Positions 44,675-54,710 of a DNA stretch of 64,000 bases are shown one piece after another. The stretch covers positions 155,100 through 219,099 of the forward strand of contig NZ_VKDD01000006.1 of assembly GCF_007097525.1 (NCBI RefSeq), given 5' to 3'. The translations under genes were made by a program, and so were the position numbers. Each line of letters begins with the position of its first letter. Position 1 is the stretch's first letter. Under the pieces are notes generated by a model, which saw nothing but the letters and a program-made list of their open reading frames with translations, searched no databases and had not been told where the DNA came from. This DNA comes from Thalassomonas sp. M1454 (lineage in GTDB: Bacteria; Pseudomonadota; Gammaproteobacteria; Enterobacterales; Alteromonadaceae).

Positions 44675-45955
44675 CTACCCTTTAATTAATTCTGTTAATA
44701 ACGTTGTAACCTGGTTAAAAGGCAACGTTTGTTGTTCTTTATTTTCACGTAAATACTTAACGGTAGCAACTTGCTGCTCTATTTCAGATTCACCTAAAAT
44801 AATAGCTACTGTTGCACCAGATTTATCTGCGCGTTTCATTTGTTTGTTAAACTTGCCGCCACCACAATGCACTTGAATGCGAATATCGCTAACTTCGTCA
44901 CGCCATTGCTCTGCCAGCTTAATGCCAGTCATATCGGCATTTTCACCAACCATTACCATGTAAACATCGGTAGTGGCTCGAATATTTTGTAATTTATCTA
45001 ACTCGGTAAGCATTAGTACTAAACGCTCAATACCTAAAGCAAAACCTACTGCAGGTGTACCTTTGCCGCCAAGCTGTTCAACTAGTCCATCATAACGACC
45101 ACCAGCACAAACGGTACCTTGCGCGCCTAATGAGTCGGTTACCCATTCAAATACGGTGCGATTGTAGTAATCAAGACCACGTACTAAACGCTCATTAATT
45201 ACGTATTTTATTCCAGCAGCATCTAAACGAGTACAAAGCTGAGCAAAGTGCTCACTTGACTCTTCACTTAAGTATTCAGATAACTTAGGCGCATTTACCA
45301 ATAGCGCTTGTACATCTTTATTTTTTGAGTCTAAAACGCGTAATGGATTAGCATGCATACGACGTTTTGAATCTTCATCAAGTGCGTCTTCGTTTGCAGT
45401 TAAAAATGCAATTAACGCATCACGATAATTTGCTCTGTCTTCGTTTGAGCCTAAAGAGTTCAACTCTAATGTGACAAATTCTTCAATGCCAAGTTCCCGC
45501 CATAAACGAGCACTTAACATAATAACTTCAGCATCAATATCAGCAGAAGCCATGCCGTAGGTTTCAATACCAAACTGATGGAACTGACGGTAGCGTCCTT
45601 TTTGTGGGCGCTCATGTCTGAACATTGGCCCCATATACCAAAGACGTTGCTCTTGGTTATATAACAAACCATGTTGATTACCAGCACGAACACAACTTGC
45701 AGTACCTTCTGGACGTAGCGTTAAGCTGTCGCCATTTCGATCGTCAAAGGTATACATTTCTTTTTCAACAATATCGGTAACTTCACCAATACCACGTTTG
45801 AAAAGCGCTGTAGATTCTACAATTGGCATACGGATTTCAGCGTAACCATAATTACCAGCAACGCGACGAAGTACATTTTCGACCATTTGCCATTTATTGG
45901 TTTCACCTGGCAAACAATCGTTCATGCCACGTACCGCTTGAATTGCTTTACTCAC
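44675..45955 (-). CDS. hisS: Histidyl-tRNA synthetase
   Basis: Class II aminoacyl-tRNA synthetase (426 aa) that charges tRNA-His. Motif 1/2 region [21 protein letters not shown], the His-specific [13 protein letters not shown] and motif 3 GFALGIERL are present. The anticodon-binding domain is at the C-terminus (about 330-426). A sigma70-like promoter lies just upstream (-10 ATTATA at 46027-46032 on the plus strand). It heads the hisS-yfgM-bamB unit. Confidence 0.97.
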   Translation of the reverse strand: MSKAIQAVRGMNDCLPGETNKWQMVENVLRRVAGNYGYAEIRMPIVESTALFKRGIGEVTDIVEKEMYTFDDRNGDSLTLRPEGTASCVRAGNQHGLLYNQEQRLWYMGPMFRHERPQKGRYRQFHQFGIETYGMASADIDAEVIMLSARLWRELGIEEFVTLELNSLGSNEDRANYRDALIAFLTANEDALDEDSKRRMHANPLRVLDSKNKDVQALLVNAPKLSEYLSEESSEHFAQLCTRLDAAGIKYVINERLVRGLDYYNRTVFEWVTDSLGAQGTVCAGGRYDGLVEQLGGKGTPAVGFALGIERLVLMLTELDKLQNIRATTDVYMVMVGENADMTGIKLAEQWRDEVSDIRIQVHCGGGKFNKQMKRADKSGATVAIILGESEIEQQVATVKYLRENKEQQTLPFNQVTTLLTELIKG

Positions 45956-46020
45956 TTAAGTAGTTCTCTATACAAATCTAACCGCCAAAATTTTGACCGT
46001 TAGGGAATTATTAAAACAAA

Positions 46021-46078
46021 GGCGGCATTATAGGCTAAATGTGCTTAATCGTAAAACACATTAGCGCAGATAGCCGCC
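46021..46078 (-). promoter_or_regulatory. Promoter of hisS inside a long hairpin
   Basis: On the minus strand TTTACG (46050-46055) and TATAAT (46027-46032) are 17 bp apart. The same interval folds: GGCGGC 46021-46026 with GCCGCC 46073-46078, and an inner CTAA(A)TGTG/CACATTAG pair. It may serve both as an ispG terminator-like structure and as the hisS promoter. Confidence 0.6.
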
Positions 46079-46106
46079 AATAAATTCTTTATTAAAAAAT
46101 AGAAAA

Positions 46107-47222
46107 CTAAACTTGTTTTATTTCTATTTGATTTTCTTTATCTAGCATCTGTGCACGAGCACGAATTTTGCTTTCTAACTGGTCGACAATATCGCTGTTG
46201 TCAATGCGTTCACGTTGGCGTTCACCATCTAAATAAAAGCCACTTTTTCGAGAACTACCGGTTAAACCTAGGTCTGATACTAATGCTTCACCTGGGCCAT
46301 TAACCACACAACCTATAATTGACACATCCATTGGAGTGATTAAATCTTCTAATCGCTCTTCTAGCGCATTTACCGTTGAAATAACGTCAAATTCTTGACG
46401 CGAACAACTTGGGCAAGCAATAAAGTTAATACCGCGGCTACGTAGGCGTAATGCCTTTAAAATATCAAAACCCACTTTGATTTCTTCAACTGGGTCGGCA
46501 GCAAGTGAGATACGAATAGTATCACCGATACCTTCAGCTAAAAGCATACCTAAACCAACCGAAGATTTTACCGCGCCAGCACGGAAACCACCGGCTTCAG
46601 TGATGCCAAGATGTAATGGATTATTAATTTGTTTGGCTAATAAACGATAAGCACCAACAGCTAAAAATACATCCGAGGCTTTAACACTTACTTTAAATTG
46701 ATCAAAGTTAAGACGATCAAGAATGTCGACATGACGCATTGCTGATTCTAATAATGCTTCCGGTGTTGGCTCGGTATATTTCTCTTGAATGTCTTTCTCT
46801 AAAGAGCCACCGTTTACGCCAATACGAATTGGGATATTTTTATCGCGAGCAGCTTCAACTACTGAGCGAATACGATTTTCATTACCAATATTACCAGGGT
46901 TAATTCGTAAACAATCAACGCCATATTCAGCCACCTTTAAAGCAATTCGATAATCAAAATGAATATCGGCCACTAAAGGTACATCAACTTGTTGTTTAAT
47001 TTGTTTAAACGCTTCTGCAGCATCCATTGTTGGCACACTGACACGCACAATATCAGCACCGACATTTTCTAACGATTTGATCTGAGCAACCGTTGCGGCA
47101 ACATCAGTAGTTAACGTATTTGTCATCGACTGCACGGCAATTGGCGCATCGCCGCCAACAGGTACATTACCCACCATAACTTGGGTGGATACTCGACGTT
47201 TTATTGGTGATTCACTAAACAT
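46107..47222 (-). CDS. ispG: 4-Hydroxy-3-methylbut-2-enyl diphosphate synthase
   Basis: Iron-sulfur enzyme of the MEP isoprenoid pathway (371 aa) that converts MEcPP to HMBPP. The N-terminal TIM-barrel part is [12 protein letters not shown]...[10 protein letters not shown]. Cluster cysteines lie in the C-terminal segments [14 protein letters not shown] and [11 protein letters not shown]. It sits between rodZ and hisS, the conserved gammaproteobacterial order, 32 bp after rodZ. Confidence 0.97.
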   Translation of the reverse strand: MFSESPIKRRVSTQVMVGNVPVGGDAPIAVQSMTNTLTTDVAATVAQIKSLENVGADIVRVSVPTMDAAEAFKQIKQQVDVPLVADIHFDYRIALKVAEYGVDCLRINPGNIGNENRIRSVVEAARDKNIPIRIGVNGGSLEKDIQEKYTEPTPEALLESAMRHVDILDRLNFDQFKVSVKASDVFLAVGAYRLLAKQINNPLHLGITEAGGFRAGAVKSSVGLGMLLAEGIGDTIRISLAADPVEEIKVGFDILKALRLRSRGINFIACPSCSRQEFDVISTVNALEERLEDLITPMDVSIIGCVVNGPGEALVSDLGLTGSSRKSGFYLDGERQRERIDNSDIVDQLESKIRARAQMLDKENQIEIKQV

Positions 47223-47254
47223 AAAAGCTCAATTATTAAATTTATCTGTGTTGG

Positions 47255-48241
47255 TTACGCTTTTGGCCAAACAAACTTTGCAATTTGACCTGGTAGATAC
47301 TGACTTAAATCGACAGTCTCTTTATTATACTCTATAGACACTAACTCTGGTTTACCCAAAGTTATGGTAAATGGTGCCTTGCCCGTTAGCGTCATTTTAT
47401 AATCGGCACGCTTAATGCCCCATGCAAGGCGATCGCCATTTGCGTCAAAAATATTAACCCAGCAATCACCAACAAAATTAAATACAAACGTTTCTAATGG
47501 CGTAATGTTTTCATGCTCGGTGCCATCAATATTTGTTGGTAAAGTAGTGATTTCGGCTAAACTTTGCTCTTGTGGAATAAGTGCAGGGGCATTACTTGAG
47601 ATTACTGTTTGCGTTATAGCATTGGCAGTATCGTTAGTTGCCTTTTCTTCACTTACTGTTTCAGCTTCAATAGTCTCGTTTGTTTCGATTGTCGTATCGA
47701 CAGTACTATCAGCAGCACTGTCAACTGCACTTTCACTATCATCGCTTGTTACAGCTGTATTGGTTTGGTTAACGTCATCAACAACGCTTTGTTCAGCTAC
47801 ACCTTGCTCAGATGTTTTATTATTTGCATCTTGCATCCACCACATCACGGTTAACGCAACTAAGACAAAAATAATAAAGTAAATAATCATCATTAAGCGG
47901 TTATTTTCAGCTTTTTGACGAGTTACTCGCGAGAAGCTTTGCATTTGCGTGCCTTTATGGCGCGCGATAGTTAGCGATGCATAGCTGGCTAACACCTCAG
48001 ATTCATTAGCACCAACAAACCTAGCAAAGTTCTTTAAATATCCTCGAACAAAAATTTCAGGGGTAGTTGAATCAAATTCATTCTTTTCTATTTGCGCAAC
48101 GAGCATAGGACGTAAGTTTAAATGTTCTGCGACTTGTTGCTCAGTTAAACCTTGCTGATTGCGTGCATCACGTAAGATTTGACCTGGTCCTATTAAAACT
48201 TCATCGTTTTCGATATCAATAGGCTGTTGCGTATTACTCAT
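47255..48241 (-). CDS. rodZ: Cytoskeleton protein RodZ
   Basis: A 328-aa morphogenesis protein linking MreB to the elongasome. The N-terminal HTH_25 domain (LRDARNQQGLTEQQVAEHLN...FARFVG) is followed by a Lys/Arg cluster and a single transmembrane helix (about 118-135, MMIIYFIIFVLVALTVMWW). A Ser/Thr/Glu-rich linker and a C-terminal DUF4115 beta domain (FNFVGDCWVNIFDANGDRLAWG) complete it. It lies 13 bp after pilF and 32 bp before ispG, so they are likely in one operon. Confidence 0.95.
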   Translation of the reverse strand: MSNTQQPIDIENDEVLIGPGQILRDARNQQGLTEQQVAEHLNLRPMLVAQIEKNEFDSTTPEIFVRGYLKNFARFVGANESEVLASYASLTIARHKGTQMQSFSRVTRQKAENNRLMMIIYFIIFVLVALTVMWWMQDANNKTSEQGVAEQSVVDDVNQTNTAVTSDDSESAVDSAADSTVDTTIETNETIEAETVSEEKATNDTANAITQTVISSNAPALIPQEQSLAEITTLPTNIDGTEHENITPLETFVFNFVGDCWVNIFDANGDRLAWGIKRADYKMTLTGKAPFTITLGKPELVSIEYNKETVDLSQYLPGQIAKFVWPKA

Positions 48242-48254
48242 AATTTCTTCTAAC

Positions 48255-49601
48255 TTAAGGTTTTGTTAATCTAAGTACTTGTCCTACGTGGATAGTTTCT
48301 TCTTTTAAATCATTCCAACGGCGTAAACTGCTGATCATGATGTTATATTTTAATGATACTTGATAAAGGTTCTCACCTTTTTCAACTACGTGTACGGGTA
48401 CATCATCTGCAACGGTTGGCGTATTTACCACAGCCACAGGTTGAACTGTCTGTTTAGCTGGAGTTTGCGCTGCAACTACTACACTAGCAGCTGGTTTATG
48501 AACCACAGCAGCCTGTGTTTGCACTGGCGTAGCGTTATTATTACTCGCCGCTGCAGGCTTACTTTGCTTATCAATTACACTATTGCTAGCAATACTTTGA
48601 CCTGTTTGTTTGGCAATAGTTGCATCATCAACTAATTTATTATCTGTCGCCAAAACATTTGGCTTAGTTTGTTTAAAGTTATCGTCAGTTTTACTCGCTT
48701 TACGAGTAACAACCACTGGTTTTTTGTTAATTTTAATGCCCGATTTTAATAGTCGGTATTTACGATATTCCATCGCTAGATTGTCAGCTTCAATCTGTAC
48801 TAAACCATTATCAATAAATGCTTGTGCTTGCTGTGAATCAGGAAACATTTTCAGCAACATAGTACCGTAGCTATCGGCAACTTCAGTGTTACCCATTTTT
48901 TTATTTACTTTATACGCCAAAGCAATCGCTTGCGGCGTAAATCGGCGCGTAGCAAGTTCGTATCGCCCTAAAAATTTAGAGCTTTTCTTGTACTGGCCTT
49001 TTGCATATTGTAATTGCGCCATTTGCAATAAACTTGATGCACTGTTTGGACTATGGGCAATACTTCTATTTAAAGCTTTTTCGGCTTTATCAAAGTTATT
49101 TTCTTTTAAATGACACAGTGCGATATTTTCATAAGTTTCAGATACTCGCACATAAGTAGGCACTTCGATAGCTCTCATAAAATGGGCTTCGGCTTCATCT
49201 ACTCGGCCTTGACGACATAAAAACACACCAAAATTATTTAATGTATCGGCATTATCATCTGCTAGTGAAAGTGCTTGTAAAAAAGACTCTTCGGTTTGCT
49301 CATATTCGCCCACGGTTTCATAATAATGCGCAAATGCGGTATAAACATCAGGTAAATCTGGAGAGAACTGCTTGGCTTTTTCTAGATTATATTTTGCTTG
49401 GGTCATATTGCCCATTTGCAAATAACCAAGCGCTAATGAAATACGAGTGCGAGCAATTTGAGTATCGCTGTAATCACGTTCAACTACAGGCTTTTCTTCT
49501 GCAAAATTTTGCGTTACACAGGCACTTAAAGAGCCTAAAGATAAAATAACTAACGCAACCTTTCCTAGTTGCAGTTTGGCTTTTTTCACTAATTTTGGCA
49601 T
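48255..49601 (-). CDS. pilF: PilF/PilW type IV pilus lipoprotein fused to LysM
   Basis: A 448-aa lipoprotein, much longer than the usual ~250-aa PilF. The N-terminal lipobox is LSAC. About five TPR units follow (residues 50-265), including the ARTRISLALGYLQMGNMTQAK and DTLNNFGVFLCRQGRVDEAE repeats typical of the pilotin for PilQ. A low-complexity Ala/Val/Gln/Pro linker occupies about 295-395. A C-terminal LysM peptidoglycan-binding domain (VEKGENLYQVSLKYN...IHVGQVLRL) is appended. The position upstream of rodZ, downstream of rlmN, fits pilF. The LysM could tie the pilotin to the wall. Confidence 0.9.
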   Translation of the reverse strand: MPKLVKKAKLQLGKVALVILSLGSLSACVTQNFAEEKPVVERDYSDTQIARTRISLALGYLQMGNMTQAKYNLEKAKQFSPDLPDVYTAFAHYYETVGEYEQTEESFLQALSLADDNADTLNNFGVFLCRQGRVDEAEAHFMRAIEVPTYVRVSETYENIALCHLKENNFDKAEKALNRSIAHSPNSASSLLQMAQLQYAKGQYKKSSKFLGRYELATRRFTPQAIALAYKVNKKMGNTEVADSYGTMLLKMFPDSQQAQAFIDNGLVQIEADNLAMEYRKYRLLKSGIKINKKPVVVTRKASKTDDNFKQTKPNVLATDNKLVDDATIAKQTGQSIASNSVIDKQSKPAAASNNNATPVQTQAAVVHKPAASVVVAAQTPAKQTVQPVAVVNTPTVADDVPVHVVEKGENLYQVSLKYNIMISSLRRWNDLKEETIHVGQVLRLTKP

Positions 49602-49638
49602 TGGGTCTTCCAGCTGATGCTATCGTTATTATTATTTA

Positions 49639-49656
49639 CGCGGGTATTTACCCGCG
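49639..49656 (-). other. GC-rich palindrome between rlmN and pilF
   Basis: The 18-bp inverted repeat CGCGGGTA-TT-TACCCGCG lies in the 66-bp gap. It has no T-run, so it is more likely an mRNA hairpin than a terminator. Confidence 0.45.
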
Positions 49657-49667
49657 CAGGTAATAAA

Positions 49668-50810
49668 TTACACCATTTTTACGGAAAGATCGCCCACTTG
49701 CGCTTTATTTTTTACAGATCTTTTTGTTCTGTCAAAAACATCGCCTGCTAACTGACCACAAGCCGCGTCAATATCTTCACCACGTGGACGACGAGTGATC
49801 ACCGTAAGACCATAACTTTGCAATACTTTATCGAATCTATCGATGCGAGAATTACTCGGTCTTTTATAAGGTGAACCTGGGTATGGGTTAAAAGGTATTA
49901 AGTTAATTTTACTTGGTGTGCCTTCAAGTACTTTGGCTAATTCATGTGCCTGCTCAGTTGAGTCATTAACATGATCAAGCATTACATACTCAACAGTAAC
50001 TTGTTTATTAGCCTTTGAACCTTCAATGTAGTCGCGGCTGGCTTCTAAAAAGCTTTCTAATGGGTATTTTTTATTAATTGGTACTAGTACATCACGTAAT
50101 GCGTTATCTGGTGCGTGTACCGAAATAGCTAATGCACAGTCAATTTTTTCTTTCAACATAGCAAGTGCAGGTACAACACCTGAAGTACTTACTGTTACAC
50201 GACGTTTAGATAAACCGTAACCTAAATCATTTAAGAAAGTATCTAATGAAGGGATCAGGTTTTTCATGTTTAATAATGGCTCGCCCATGCCCATCATAAC
50301 TATGTTAGTGATTGGGCGGGTACCTGCAATACGTGTCGCGCCAATATCATTAGCCACACGCCATACTTGGCCAATAATTTCTGATACAGCTAAGTTTCTG
50401 TTGAAACCTTGGGTAGCCGTTGCACAGAATGTACACTCAAGAGCACAGCCAACTTGTGAAGAAACACATAAGGTTGCACGCTCTTTTTCAGGGATCCACA
50501 CAGTTTCAACTTCTTGACCGCCTTCAAGCAATAATGCGTACTTGATAGTGCCATCTTCTGAAACTTGTTTCTCTGAAATCGTTGGTGCTTTGATTTCACA
50601 TAATCGAGCAAGCTTTTGCTTTAAGGCTTTATTAAGGTTGGTCATTTGCTCAAAATCATCGTAACCAAAGTGATAAATCCACTTCATTACTTGGTCGGCA
50701 CGGAACGCTTTTTCGCCAATAGACTCAAAGAATTCGCGCATCATTTGATGATCAAAGTTTAATAAATTAACCTTTTTAACAGCCTGGTTTTGCGTAGCGG
50801 TGTCGGTCAT
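49668..50810 (-). CDS. rlmN: Dual-specificity rRNA/tRNA m2A methyltransferase RlmN
   Basis: Radical-SAM enzyme (380 aa) that methylates A2503 of 23S rRNA and A37 of some tRNAs. I chose ATG 50808-50810 (MTDTATQNQ); an upstream ATG at 50873 would add an odd Cys-containing leader. The cluster motif is CALECTFC, followed by GCxxCx-type RNA contacts. The SAM-binding [10 protein letters not shown] and the catalytic Cys near the C-terminus ([12 protein letters not shown]) are seen. It lies between ndk and pilF as in E. coli. Confidence 0.97.
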   Translation of the reverse strand: MTDTATQNQAVKKVNLLNFDHQMMREFFESIGEKAFRADQVMKWIYHFGYDDFEQMTNLNKALKQKLARLCEIKAPTISEKQVSEDGTIKYALLLEGGQEVETVWIPEKERATLCVSSQVGCALECTFCATATQGFNRNLAVSEIIGQVWRVANDIGATRIAGTRPITNIVMMGMGEPLLNMKNLIPSLDTFLNDLGYGLSKRRVTVSTSGVVPALAMLKEKIDCALAISVHAPDNALRDVLVPINKKYPLESFLEASRDYIEGSKANKQVTVEYVMLDHVNDSTEQAHELAKVLEGTPSKINLIPFNPYPGSPYKRPSNSRIDRFDKVLQSYGLTVITRRPRGEDIDAACGQLAGDVFDRTKRSVKNKAQVGDLSVKMV

Positions 50811-50935
50811 GTGTATCTCTTTACTTAAATATCTAATGGGCCCAATTGTACACTTTTCATGCAAGTGAAACAATTTAGCCTTGTTATAATTTCGTTAATA
50901 AACGTACTGTCATTCGCATTTACAGCCGCATTATT

Positions 50936-51008
50936 GAAAAAAGCCCTTTTGTTTTTTCTCTAACGTAGAAAAAACAAAAGGACTTTACTGAATCCAGTAA
51001 AATCCTTT
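50936..51008 (-). terminator. Overlapping tandem terminators after ndk
   Basis: Hairpin 1 pairs 50977-50990 with 50995-51008 (13 of 14) and on the minus strand is followed by TTTTGTTTTTT. Hairpin 2 pairs 50945-50959 with 50967-50981 (15 bp) and is followed by another T-run. They share 50977-50981, so only one can form at a time. Confidence 0.7.
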
Positions 51009-51059
51009 CGCATACTAGTCTAGCTATAAGCTAGCTAGTATTAACGTAATTCGTTTAAA

Positions 51060-51491
51060 TTAACGAGTACGTGCACAAACTTCTTCGTCAGAGAAGAAGT
51101 AAGCAATTTCACGTGCTGCTGATTCTAAAGCATCAGAACCGTGACATGCGTTTTCGTCGATTGACTCAGCGTAGTCGTGACGTAAAGTACCAGCTAAAGC
51201 TTCAGCTGGGTTAGTAGCACCCATGATTTCACGGTTTTTAAGAACAGCGTTTTCGCCTTCTAAAACTTGAACCATAACTGGACCAGAAGTCATGAAGTCA
51301 ACTAAAGCACCAAAGAAAGGACGCTCAGCGTGTTCTGCGTAGAAACCTTCAGCTTTTTCACGGCTTAAGTGGATCATTTTAGCTGCAACGATCTTAAGAC
51401 CTGCAGATTCAAAACGGTTGTAGATAGCGCCGATTACGTTTTTAGCAACTGCGTCTGGTTTTACGATAGAAAAAGTACGTTCGATAGCCAT
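51060..51491 (-). CDS. ndk: Nucleoside diphosphate kinase
   Basis: A 143-aa enzyme that transfers phosphate from ATP to NDPs. The catalytic His is in [24 protein letters not shown] opens the domain, and [18 protein letters not shown] is the nucleotide-binding segment. Length is typical. It lies upstream of rlmN, the usual order, with tandem terminators between. Confidence 0.97.
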   Translation of the reverse strand: MAIERTFSIVKPDAVAKNVIGAIYNRFESAGLKIVAAKMIHLSREKAEGFYAEHAERPFFGALVDFMTSGPVMVQVLEGENAVLKNREIMGATNPAEALAGTLRHDYAESIDENACHGSDALESAAREIAYFFSDEEVCARTR

Positions 51492-51671
51492 GATAAGCCC
51501 TCAATTAGATTTATAGTCAAAAATTTGGCGCGAATTATAGAGCAATTCAAAACAAATTACATTAACTAATTTGTAGTCTTTAGTTAACCAAAGCTTTCAG
51601 GCAAGTTAAGTGCTGATAAAGCCTAGGTAATCTACTCTATGAATTCACGACTTTTAAAATATCAAAAACAA

Positions 51672-51698
51672 TAAAACCAGAGTAATACTCTGGTTTTA
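51672..51698 (-). terminator. Terminator after the DAACS symporter
   Basis: A 12-bp perfect stem (51672-51683 with 51687-51698) with T's on the minus strand. Confidence 0.78.
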
Positions 51699-51714
51699 TC
51701 TTGGTTACTTAAAA

Positions 51715-52986
51715 TTAAGCAACAATTTGTAAGTTATTTTCTGCGTTCTCGGCAGAAATTTCACCTTCAGTTTTAGCAACAATTGTATTTATTGCGGTAT
51801 CACCTACAACGTTTGCTGTAGTACAGAACATGTCACAAATACGGTCAACTGCAGCAACAATTGCTAAAGCTTCAATTGGCAAACCAAAGGTGTGTAAACA
51901 AATACCGATAGACACAATACCACCACCTGGAACACCACCAGCACCAATACTAAGTAGTAAAACAGTGAAAGCTAAAGGCAGCATTTGATTCATCTCAAGA
52001 GGCATGCCGTAAGCATTAGCAACAAACATAACAGCAATGGTTGTGTAAACCGCTGCACCTGACATATTCATGGTTGCGCCAAGTGGTACTCCAAAACCAG
52101 CGATTGATTTTGATACGCCAATATTTTGTACTGTTTTCATTGTTACCGGGATCGTTGCATTTGAACTTGCTGACGATAATGAGAACATGATTTGTTCACG
52201 AATGTGCTTAATAAATACTGTTGGTTTAATGCCGGTAGTTAAATAAACAATTACCGGGTAGATCACCATAAACATTAGAATGAACATACCAACAACTAAG
52301 GCAATGTAACCGGCAACGGCTAACATTTTAGATGTATCTAAAGTACCACCTAAAGTAATCATTAAGAAGAACACACCGTATGGCGCTAATGACATAACTA
52401 AAGTAATTAGTTTCATCATTACTTCGTTACCTACTTTGAATGCTCGGTTAGCAGGGCCGCTTTGCTCACCCAATGCTTGAATTGCAATACCTGTCATAAT
52501 TGCCATAAAGATGATTTGTAACATATCACCATCAACAAATGCTCTAAATGGATTAGATGGCACAATGTTTATTACCATCTGCCACATGCTCGGCGGCTCA
52601 GTAGCAGCAAGTTTTACTGTTTCAGCCATAGATCCTAAATCAACACCAGTACCCGGCTTTAACCATAAAACGATTAGCAAAGTAGCACCGATTGCTACAA
52701 CAGTATTAAGTACATATAGACCAAAAGTTTTAGAGCCTAAACGACCAAAACTTGATAAATCTTTTAATTCACAAATACCGCTGGCAATCGAAAAGAACAC
52801 TAAAGGAACGACGATTAATTGGATCATTTTAACAAACATACCACCAAAGCCTTGTGAAGCTTCTAGCGTAAATTTGCCAATTGCCCAAGTTGGCGGAACT
52901 GCGTACTGAATTAAAGTACCTATAGTTAGACCTAAAATCAGACCAATAAAAACTCTGGCTGATAAGGAATTTGTGATCTTGCTCAT
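51715..52986 (-). CDS. Dicarboxylate/amino acid:cation symporter (DAACS)
   Basis: A 423-aa inner-membrane carrier of the glutamate-transporter-homologue fold. Family marks are MIQLIVVPLVFFSIASGI in helix 3, the serine-rich reentrant hairpin FSLSSASSNATIPVT, NMSGAAVYTTIA, GAGGVPGGG and the VDRICDMFCTTANVVGD substrate region. The Asp-Arg arrangement near DRICDM is compatible with dicarboxylates or acidic or neutral amino acids. It is divergent from gltS across a 373-bp gap; both probably handle amino acid or dicarboxylate uptake. Confidence 0.9.
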   Translation of the reverse strand: MSKITNSLSARVFIGLILGLTIGTLIQYAVPPTWAIGKFTLEASQGFGGMFVKMIQLIVVPLVFFSIASGICELKDLSSFGRLGSKTFGLYVLNTVVAIGATLLIVLWLKPGTGVDLGSMAETVKLAATEPPSMWQMVINIVPSNPFRAFVDGDMLQIIFMAIMTGIAIQALGEQSGPANRAFKVGNEVMMKLITLVMSLAPYGVFFLMITLGGTLDTSKMLAVAGYIALVVGMFILMFMVIYPVIVYLTTGIKPTVFIKHIREQIMFSLSSASSNATIPVTMKTVQNIGVSKSIAGFGVPLGATMNMSGAAVYTTIAVMFVANAYGMPLEMNQMLPLAFTVLLLSIGAGGVPGGGIVSIGICLHTFGLPIEALAIVAAVDRICDMFCTTANVVGDTAINTIVAKTEGEISAENAENNLQIVA

Positions 52987-53359
52987 TATTTAACTCGACT
53001 AGTTTATGAATTTTTTGAATGGCCTTTTATATACTGAAAACTAGTGTTCAGGCGAGTAAAAACATTCGCCATTTACAAATTAAAACAACTCAAAAACACA
53101 GATAAACAAAGGGCTGACAATGAGCACACTTTTTTTAACAGTAATTAACTTAGGGTTTTATTTGATACAAAATCCAACATAAAAACTCACAAAATACTTA
53201 CAATGTGTAAATGCAATTTATGCGATTATAAATGTACAAAAATGACAGAAGTGGATTTTTTCTAACTAATTTATACAAACGACTAATGTCCCATTAAGTT
53301 TGATCTATAGTTAATAGCTGAGTTGCTATTTAAATCCACCCTAATAAGGATTTTCATAT
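52987..53359. other. Divergent intergenic region between DAACS and gltS
   Basis: The 373-bp AT-rich gap holds the promoters of both genes. A TATAGT -10-like hexamer lies near 53314, ahead of gltS. I see no conserved operator or RNA fold. Confidence 0.5.
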
Positions 53360-54583
53360 ATGAATAATATTATCGAAGTTGGTGTTATTGAATCACTTCT
53401 AATTGCTATATCGGTACTGTTTATTGGCCGCTTTATTAACTATATCGCGCCACCATTAAGACGATTCAACTTTCCAGAGCCTATTTTAGGTGGTTTAGTT
53501 GTCGCAATTTTTATTACCGTACTTCATGCGCAAGGCACAAATATAAACTTTAACTTACCACTTAAAGATACCTTTATGTTGCTGTTTTTCTCAACAGTAG
53601 GTTTGTCTGCAAGTTTCAAGTTACTTGCCCAAGGTGGTGCAAAAGTATTTATCTTCTTAGGCGTAGCTTCTCTTTATATTATCGTGCAAAACGCGGTAGG
53701 CGTAAGTTTTGCAACCATGTTAGGTTTAGAGCCATTAATGGGTTTAATTGCTGGTTCAATTACCTTATCAGGTGGTCACGGTACAGGTGCCGCATGGTCA
53801 CAAACATTCTCTGAAAACTACGGTATGAATACCTTAGAGCTAGCGATGGCTGCTGCAACATTTGGCTTAGTTATGGGTGGTATTATTGGCGGCCCGGTAG
53901 CGCAACGCTTAATTGACAAGCACGGCCTTGAATCTGAATATGGTAAAGGTGGTCATACCCATGATTCACACCCTGATTTAGTTACTTATGATCAAATGGA
54001 AGAAGATAAAGTTACAGCTAAAAAAGTTACTGAGACTTTATTCATTTTACTAATTTGTATTGTTGGTGCAGGTTTTATTAAATCTTTCGTTGATAGCTTT
54101 GAAATTAGCCAATTAATGATCCCTGAGTTTGTTTACGCACTATTTATCGGTGTAGTTATTACTAACATTACCGAAGTAACAAAAGCATATAAAATTAATA
54201 GCGAAGCCGTTGATATACTCGGCACCGTATCATTAGCCTTGTTCTTATCAATGGCATTAATGAGCTTAAAATTATGGGAAATCTTTGATCTAGCTATCCC
54301 GTTATTAATTATTTTAGTTATTCAAACAATTACCTTGGCATTATTTGCTTACTTTATTACTTTCAAGCTAATGGGTGGCACATACGATGCAGCTGTTATC
54401 GCTGGTGGTCATTGTGGTTTTGGTATGGGTGCAACACCTACTGCGGTAATGAACATGGGTGCATTGGTAAACCGCAACGGTCCTTCACCAACAGCTTTCA
54501 TGGTAGTACCAATTGTTGGCGCATTCTTTATTGATATTGCTAACCTAATTATCTTACAAGGTTACTTAGCCTTTATTGGTTAA
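53360..54583 (+). CDS. gltS: Sodium/glutamate symporter
   Basis: A 407-aa inner-membrane carrier of the ESS (GltS) family. Two inverted halves are separated by a hydrophilic, His-rich loop (about 195-225, KGGHTHDSHPDL). GSITLSGGHGTGAAW and the second-half equivalent GGHCGFGMGATPTA form the reentrant substrate and Na+ sites. It has AAGGA upstream and a strong terminator after. Likely imports glutamate. Confidence 0.95.
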   Translation: MNNIIEVGVIESLLIAISVLFIGRFINYIAPPLRRFNFPEPILGGLVVAIFITVLHAQGTNINFNLPLKDTFMLLFFSTVGLSASFKLLAQGGAKVFIFLGVASLYIIVQNAVGVSFATMLGLEPLMGLIAGSITLSGGHGTGAAWSQTFSENYGMNTLELAMAAATFGLVMGGIIGGPVAQRLIDKHGLESEYGKGGHTHDSHPDLVTYDQMEEDKVTAKKVTETLFILLICIVGAGFIKSFVDSFEISQLMIPEFVYALFIGVVITNITEVTKAYKINSEAVDILGTVSLALFLSMALMSLKLWEIFDLAIPLLIILVIQTITLALFAYFITFKLMGGTYDAAVIAGGHCGFGMGATPTAVMNMGALVNRNGPSPTAFMVVPIVGAFFIDIANLIILQGYLAFIG

Positions 54584-54601
54584 TACCAATGTATAGCTAA
54601 T

Positions 54602-54628
54602 AAAAAAGCGCCATTCGGCGCTTTTTTT
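54602..54628. terminator. Bidirectional terminator between gltS and maeA
   Basis: An 11-bp stem (54602-54612 with 54617-54627), ATTC loop, A- and T-run arms. Confidence 0.85.
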
Positions 54629-54639
54629 ATATCTACAAT

Positions 54640-54704
54640 CAAGGGGGTCAGATCAACTTGATTTTACTTCAACAGACATAATCTCAAGGTGTCTGACACC
54701 TTGA
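54640..54704. repeat. REP-like repeat remnant
   Basis: Starts with a GGGGGTCAGATCAACTTGAT stretch and ends with the palindrome CAAGGTGTCTGACACCTTG (54685-54703). The paired GTCAGA/TCTGAC units resemble REP elements tied to IS200-like REP transposases. No transposase is nearby. Assignment from memory of similar sequences; a genome search is needed. Confidence 0.4.
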
Positions 54705-54710
54705 TATTTA

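Noticed and set aside
47415-47882. Plus-strand frames across rodZ, rich in Ser/Val/Thr
   Set aside because: They are mirrors of the low-complexity rodZ linker; rodZ itself is well supported.
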